Part shown: one piece after another, positions 59,220 through 64,000 of the stretch
Position numbering within the stretch: position 1 is the first letter of the stretch
Layout: the number at the start of each line of letters is the position of its first letter
NCBI GenBank assembly: GCA_008933995.1
Contig: WARS01000011.1
Span: forward strand, 10,073,516-10,137,515
Source: Datnioides undecimradiatus
Lineage: Eukaryota; Chordata; Actinopteri; Lobotiformes; Datnioididae
Reading direction: 5' to 3'
DNA: 64,000 nucleotides
Translations under genes and position numbers: made by a program
Notes under the pieces: generated by a model
Database searches by the model: none
What the model was told of the DNA's origin: nothing
Seen by the model: only the letters and a program-made list of their open reading frames with translations

Positions 59220-60545
59220 TGCTGCATTAAAATATTCCTTACTCTATGTTTTGTTTTAACACAATTTGCCAATAGCACATAAGTGTTATTAAGTCACACT
59301 TCGTCACTCAACTGGTTACCCCGACTCAGAGAAACAGACAGAGAAACTCTAAAAACACAAAAGACACTCACAAGAGCTTGTGTTTGGTATGTTCTGGGCT
59401 AATGTAGAGAGTTCAGTGACTGCCTGGAAGAGCAACCACTCCCTCTGTAGACTTAAAGGGCATGTTGTCACATACTGAAAACACAGTGGATTTTACACTA
59501 TTGACAACATAATCTGTCAAAAGATACCCATAATCCAACACTGTAGGTGATTTAACCAATTAAAATATGCAAATAAATCAAGAGGGAGAAAAAAAAAATA
59601 CTCTCTACTTATATAAAAGGTTATTTTAAGATAAGCTTTTATGTGTATATAAAGTTTTCTAAATGTACAGTTCACACAGTACAGTGTTTTGTTTGGATAT
59701 ATTTTTAAAGTATATTTACAGGTATAGCACTTTTCAGAGTGAAAGATAGGATTCCTTTCGTGTTTATGAGCTGTCAAGTTGCAGTGTTGGTGAGAAGAAT
59801 CTCTAGTAACACCCAGACACTGCACCCAGTGGCATCAAGTTACCTAAGAGTTAATGGGACAAATAAATAACGCAACACTGCTCACTCTGATGATTGCACC
59901 ATGTGAGGTAGGTTTGTAGCCTTCTATCCCCGCAGAAGGGAGGCATCATGTCTCTGCTCTGCAGAGCTTTATCCCGTGTTATCCTCCGATTACATTTACA
60001 TAGAGAATGCAGCGGGGAGGGAGAAGGCAACAAACTGAAGCACACTCCACCTGCACCACAAGAGGCGATGTGTGAAATATGTATTCAGTCTTTCATCAAC
60101 CTCTTTATCTGTTACGCATGGGTTATCCTCGTGTGTAAAGTCCTCTGTTGTGTTAGCTTTGAAAAAGGAGGAGGAAACTGTGATCTGTGTTCTATTAATC
60201 ATAGTCCAGCTCCGTGGCTGTCCCGTTATCACACATGTGTGTAATTACAGGGTATTTGTGCTTTAAGCATGGCTCTGTTGCCTGGAAATGGAAGAGTGGC
60301 TCCACTGATGAACTCCCTGCTAATAGGACTACCTTTGATCTGCGTGGAGCATGGAGGGCTTACAGAACTCGCAGGTTTTAATTATGAAATACATGAAAAA
60401 TAGATGCTGCACTAAGTGCCGACCATGACTGCAGTGAATCACAGTAGCATTGCGCTCACTAGTTTGCCTCTGCTCTTCCTTCCTTTATGTCTTCCAGTGC
60501 TCAGAAATACCTCAATCCCCGTCTCTCTGACTCAGTTCGTTACTG
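59220..60545. other. non-coding segment, no gene seen
   Basis: AT-rich DNA with an A9 run at 59589-59597. Frames are up to about 100 codons without recognisable domains. No repeat or RNA gene was recognised. Confidence 0.7.
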
Positions 60546-60549
60546 CGGA

Positions 60550-60700
60550 GAGGCAAAAAAGGCAAGTCCATGATATTAATTAGTGGATTGACAGACATGT
60601 AATTCATCTCAGAGGAAGTTTTCATTACATGGGAGGCTTCAGAGGGGCAGTTTGGCTTATTGGCAAGTGCTAAGACCAGACCTAATGGGGCTGCAGTTCC
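60550..60700. promoter_or_regulatory. candidate conserved non-coding element (TALE/HOX motifs)
   Basis: TTAATTAG (60576-60583) is followed by GGATTGACAG (60585-60594), one base from the PBX-MEIS/PREP composite TGATTGACAG, then GTAATTCATC. These are closely packed in unique-looking sequence. TALE composites next to TAAT cores are typical of HOX- or PBX-dependent enhancers. Confidence 0.4.
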
Positions 60701-60719
60701 CTCCCTTTTGAGCAATTAC

Positions 60720-62700
60720 AGCCAAGTCCTTATCAGCAGAGCCACGAGTCCACTGTTGTGGGACCTTGACTTCCAACACACTCACACAGAGTGATCCTTC
60801 CCTATAGACCCTTGTTCATTAGACAAGTGCCTGCTGTACTGTACTTTACAGGATGAGAATTGAGACTGAATGAGTGATGGTAATGAAAGGGTTCCAATAT
60901 ATTTCTGAGTCAGCCTTTATAGAGTTGATATTAGCTGACATTAGTTTGTCATCAGAGCTCTAGTCCACCACCCCCCAGGTGATTATACAAGCAGGCTTGT
61001 GTGTAGAGTCTATTGACAGACCTGGACAGCTCTGGTAACAGATTGTCACCAACTGTCAGAGCACACATCAACTCACCTATTCTCATCCCATCTTCTACAA
61101 CTGCTATTCTTGAGGCAATATGAAAAGCGTGCCGAGCTCGGACAGGGGAGTTGAATAAACAAATCCTGAGCAACACTCCATCTGTTAAAATGACATATAC
61201 CTTTTGCAAAAGCAGCCTACCGCTGTGGTTTCCTGAAGTAAGAAGATGGCCTGTGAATCATTCTTTGCAACCATGCGTACACACGCAGAAGACAGAGAAA
61301 AACAAAACAAGAGAAAACAAGCGATTTTGAGCAAACTGTAGATCTCAGATTCTCTTTATTTAACTGCAGTGTGCTGCGTATTGTGAATATTTAAGCTCAT
61401 CTGAATAGGTTAGCCCAAGGGGGCACATCTCTGTTGGCCAGCTGTAATACTCTTACAGCCCATTATTGTAAAAAAGTGCAGAACTGGAGTGTGTGCCTCA
61501 GGAGCTGTAGGTAATTGTATTCCCCCTTTAGATTTTAACCTGTGTAGGGCTAAGATAATATATTATAATGTGAATAGAAACTCACGAGTGTTGTCACTGG
61601 GGGATGTCACTGTTGTCTACTAGAAAAACAAGCAACCTCTTCCCTCTGCATTGTAATAATGAGAATGATGTATTTTTCTGTATGCATTCTGTAAATAAAG
61701 TGAAAATATAGAAAGGCGTAGATGATGGTTTTATGTAATTACACCACTTGAAATAAACAGTCTTCTGACAACATATCCATTTCAAATCTCTGTAGTTAAA
61801 GCCTTTATATATAAGTGTGTAAACATACACAGTGGTGGCCTATGCAGACTGCTGTTCAGTGTAGCTCAATAACAGTAAAGTAAGCCAGGGTGGTCTGCTG
61901 AATGTGGTTTGTCTTTATTTATGGTGCGGGCTGAGAGGCTATTGGGTTTCATGTGTGGTTGAGGCTGGATCACTGGGAGATTACCGCTGGGCTGGGAACC
62001 GCCAGCGCAGACAGTACACAGAGGCCTGCCTGTGCCCCTGGCCTCACTTTGACCAGCGCCCAGGGCCTTCCTGCATCCGTCAGGCCCCCTGGGACCAGCT
62101 CGCACTCAGAGGAGAATTACTGTATAGTACAGCTTGAGCCAGGATCAGAGTGAACAACATCAGAGCAGCAGAAGCCCTAACATTTTGCCTTTTCACCTGC
62201 AGTGCTATATTGAATTGCACAACAAAAACAAGTGAATGGAATGCCTCAGTGGCTTTTGGTTGAGCAGCTCCTTGTTCAGTTTGTAGCTGTTTCCTGAGTT
62301 TTTCCTCTTTCACTGTAGCTAACCTTCGCTGGTCCTCTGAGCTTGTTGCAGTACATTCTGAGCCCAGAGAGAGTGTAATGATAAATATTAGTCCGGCAGT
62401 GAAATGAACCATACTCCTCCAAATAGTCATTGATAATAGGGCTGTTGGTGCTATGTTAGAGCCTTGGACATTGTACTGCAGAGTCATTTTTGGATCTTGT
62501 CATTCTTTTGAGCTCTCAGCTAAGTGAACCTGTGCAGCGGTGTCTTACCAATAACAATAGCTCTTATCGCAGCGTTCCCTGCGGTACAATTAAAATTCCG
62601 TCAGAGTCTTCAATCTGCCTCCCAGCCATGCCTGCTGTTTCTCGGCCCTCCTGGGCCACGTCAATTCCTCTGCTGCAATGTATAATTCACGAGCCACCAA
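60720..62700. other. non-coding segment, no established gene
   Basis: Mostly AT-leaning DNA, with a GC-richer patch at 61920-62110 where both strands have short open frames of no recognisable family. No splice pair, RNA or known repeat was found. Confidence 0.68.
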
Positions 62701-62718
62701 ACAGCACTGAGGACTTAC

Positions 62719-62778
62719 CTGGAGACTCACAGGCCCAGCAATGCAGAACTGCACAGGGGGAGACGTTGTACATGAAGC
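62719..62778 (-). other. candidate 60-nt minus-strand exon
   Basis: Minus-strand CACCCCCTACAAATGTCTCCCAG (AG at 62780-62779) is followed by 60 bases, then CTCCAG|GTAAGT (GT at 62718-62717), the optimal donor with CAG before it. The length divides by three and two frames are open, so it could be a frame-preserving cassette exon. Its phase does not join directly to the candidate at 54274-54391. No peptide family was recognised. Confidence 0.22.
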
Positions 62779-63059
62779 CTGGGAGACATTTGTAGGGGGT
62801 GAGGTGCGTGTGACATGATACCTCAAATCAGCCAGGGCTCCCATGATCTCAGGGTCACCCTGATAACATCAATTCTCAGTTGGGCTCTTCCAACTTCTCA
62901 TCTTTCTCAGGAAGGCATGTATGCTTTTATTTTTTTCTGCCCTTTCTCCTTTCGTCTTCTCAAAGACAATTGTGGTGTCCTCTAAAACTAATTTGGATGT
63001 ATATCTTCTATTTGCAGACAATTCCATAGCGATGCATTGAAGTAACCTGTGGAGTCTCG

Positions 63060-63310
63060 CAGTGGTTGCTTTTAGTTAAAACCAATTAGAAATGACCAGA
63101 AATAACAGCGCCTGGAGACAGAGAAGTCATTTTTCTCTTGAGCCTCCCCAGAGAGTTGGCCTCTCCATGGATTAAGTGTTTTAGTATATTAGGGGGCAGC
63201 TGATTAGAATCATTGTGCTTTTTTAATCATTAAATTTTTGCACGTATAGTTTATAGCAGTATAATAGCTAATAAGGCTAAGTGTGTCACTGCAAATGGGA
63301 GGATTGTTTA
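63060..63310. promoter_or_regulatory. candidate conserved non-coding element
   Basis: CCAATTAG (63082-63089) opens a stretch that later holds AGCTGATTAG, an ATTGTG SOX-like core, TTAATCATTAA and AATAGCTAATAAGG within about 230 bases, without low complexity. Enhancer-like by texture only. Confidence 0.33.
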
Positions 63311-63314
63311 AATG

Positions 63315-64000
63315 ACTTTGTGTATGAAACTTGGCCTTCACAAAGACTGCCAAAGTTAGAACAGTACAGAGGTCCTTGAATCAGCTCATCCATCTTATTT
63401 TATGACTTTTGATGAGATGAGCATTAATGCAAGAGTACGAGTAAATGTACGAATTGCAAAGGCAGAATATCTAAACAAGTCACTTACTGTCTATTCTAGT
63501 TTAGTTTGAGCCTGAATTTATTCTTATACATACAGCACAATAAATCATAGAAAAAAACACCTTTCCTAAACAATCGAGACTGCTTTTGGAGCTTTGTGAT
63601 GGCCAAGAAGAGAAACACATTAATTGTTTCTAATTATTTTCTCTTAGGAATGTAGCAGCTATTTGTCAGTCGGGCAGGCGGTAGCAGTCAAAAGATGGAC
63701 TGCTGAATGTGGCTACATCTATCATTCCTAAGATGACCACTGCTTAGGCACCATCATTAACCAGCAACCTCAGGAGTAGCCTAAAATTAACAGTCCCATA
63801 CAACTGCCATCATTAAGACAGGACTATAACCAAACCATCTCATTATTGTCTGGTGTTTCTTTTTTTCTAATTTAAGAGGCCTTATTAACAGTAGAGATTG
63901 TGTACTCCTAGCATTCCCAAGGCCTACAGTATTGACCCGTAGGTGTCTGGCCCGTCCCTCACTGGGCCCTCACTGGCTCTTCCTGCAGCTGGGTTTGTTG
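63315..64000. other. non-coding segment to window end, no gene seen
   Basis: AT-leaning DNA, somewhat GC-richer in the last 80 bases. No gene, RNA or familiar repeat was seen. If an exon begins beyond the window edge it is not visible. Confidence 0.7.

Noticed and set aside
1-64000. CRISPR arrays, prophage, operons, bacterial origins or a novel defence system
   Set aside because: No regularly spaced repeats, no clustered co-directional genes and a vertebrate sequence texture throughout.

Overview
This window looks like non-coding nuclear DNA from a teleost fish, most likely a percomorph. It has the moderate AT richness, frequent short (CA/GT)n and (GA/CT)n arrays and scattered A or T runs usual in vertebrate introns and gene deserts. 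Three segments (49185-49460, 36615-36900, 59055-59215) resemble dispersed repeats I know from many spiny-rayed fish sequences. There are no tightly packed genes, no ribosome-binding sites, no rRNA or convincing tRNA, no CRISPR array and no recognisable transposase or reverse transcriptase. The longest open frames (about 100-167 codons) are no longer than chance predicts over 64 kb in six frames, and none translates to a protein family I can name. I therefore annotate no CDS as established.

Layout. 1-9 kb: a juxtaposed splice-site motif at 1119/1120, a candidate 40-nt exon with strong flanks (4735-4774), several microsatellites, a conserved-element-like block at 7880-8115 and a perfect RFX X-box near 9.1 kb. 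9-19 kb: plain sequence, a 150-base pyrimidine tract ending in an acceptor-like AG (17515-17667), then two perfect ACAG|GTAAGT junctions 196 bases apart (18986 and 19182). 20-28 kb: the densest run of homeodomain, POU and forkhead motif blocks. 28-35 kb: more blocks around 32.6-33.4 kb and a second perfect X-box (30043). 35-43 kb: a fish repeat, simple repeats and an exon-like segment inside a motif-dense block (39 kb). 43-55 kb: the clearest fish repeat, a CTCF-like site overlapping a G-quadruplex motif (48.6 kb), and two phase-compatible minus-strand exon candidates (54274-54391 and 48223-48348). 55-64 kb: further TAAT-rich blocks at 58.0, 60.6 and 63.1 kb, and one more minus-strand exon candidate (62719-62778).

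My reading is a long intron, or an intergenic desert, of a developmental or neuronal locus carrying many cis-regulatory elements. That is inference: I could not identify the host gene and have no alignment. The strand of any host gene is unresolved, because the recursive-splice-like motifs are on + and the better coding-like exon candidates are on -. I saw no previously undescribed biological system. The most testable observations are the paired recursive-splice-like junctions near 19 kb, the minus-strand exon pair, the X-boxes and the CTCF-like sites.
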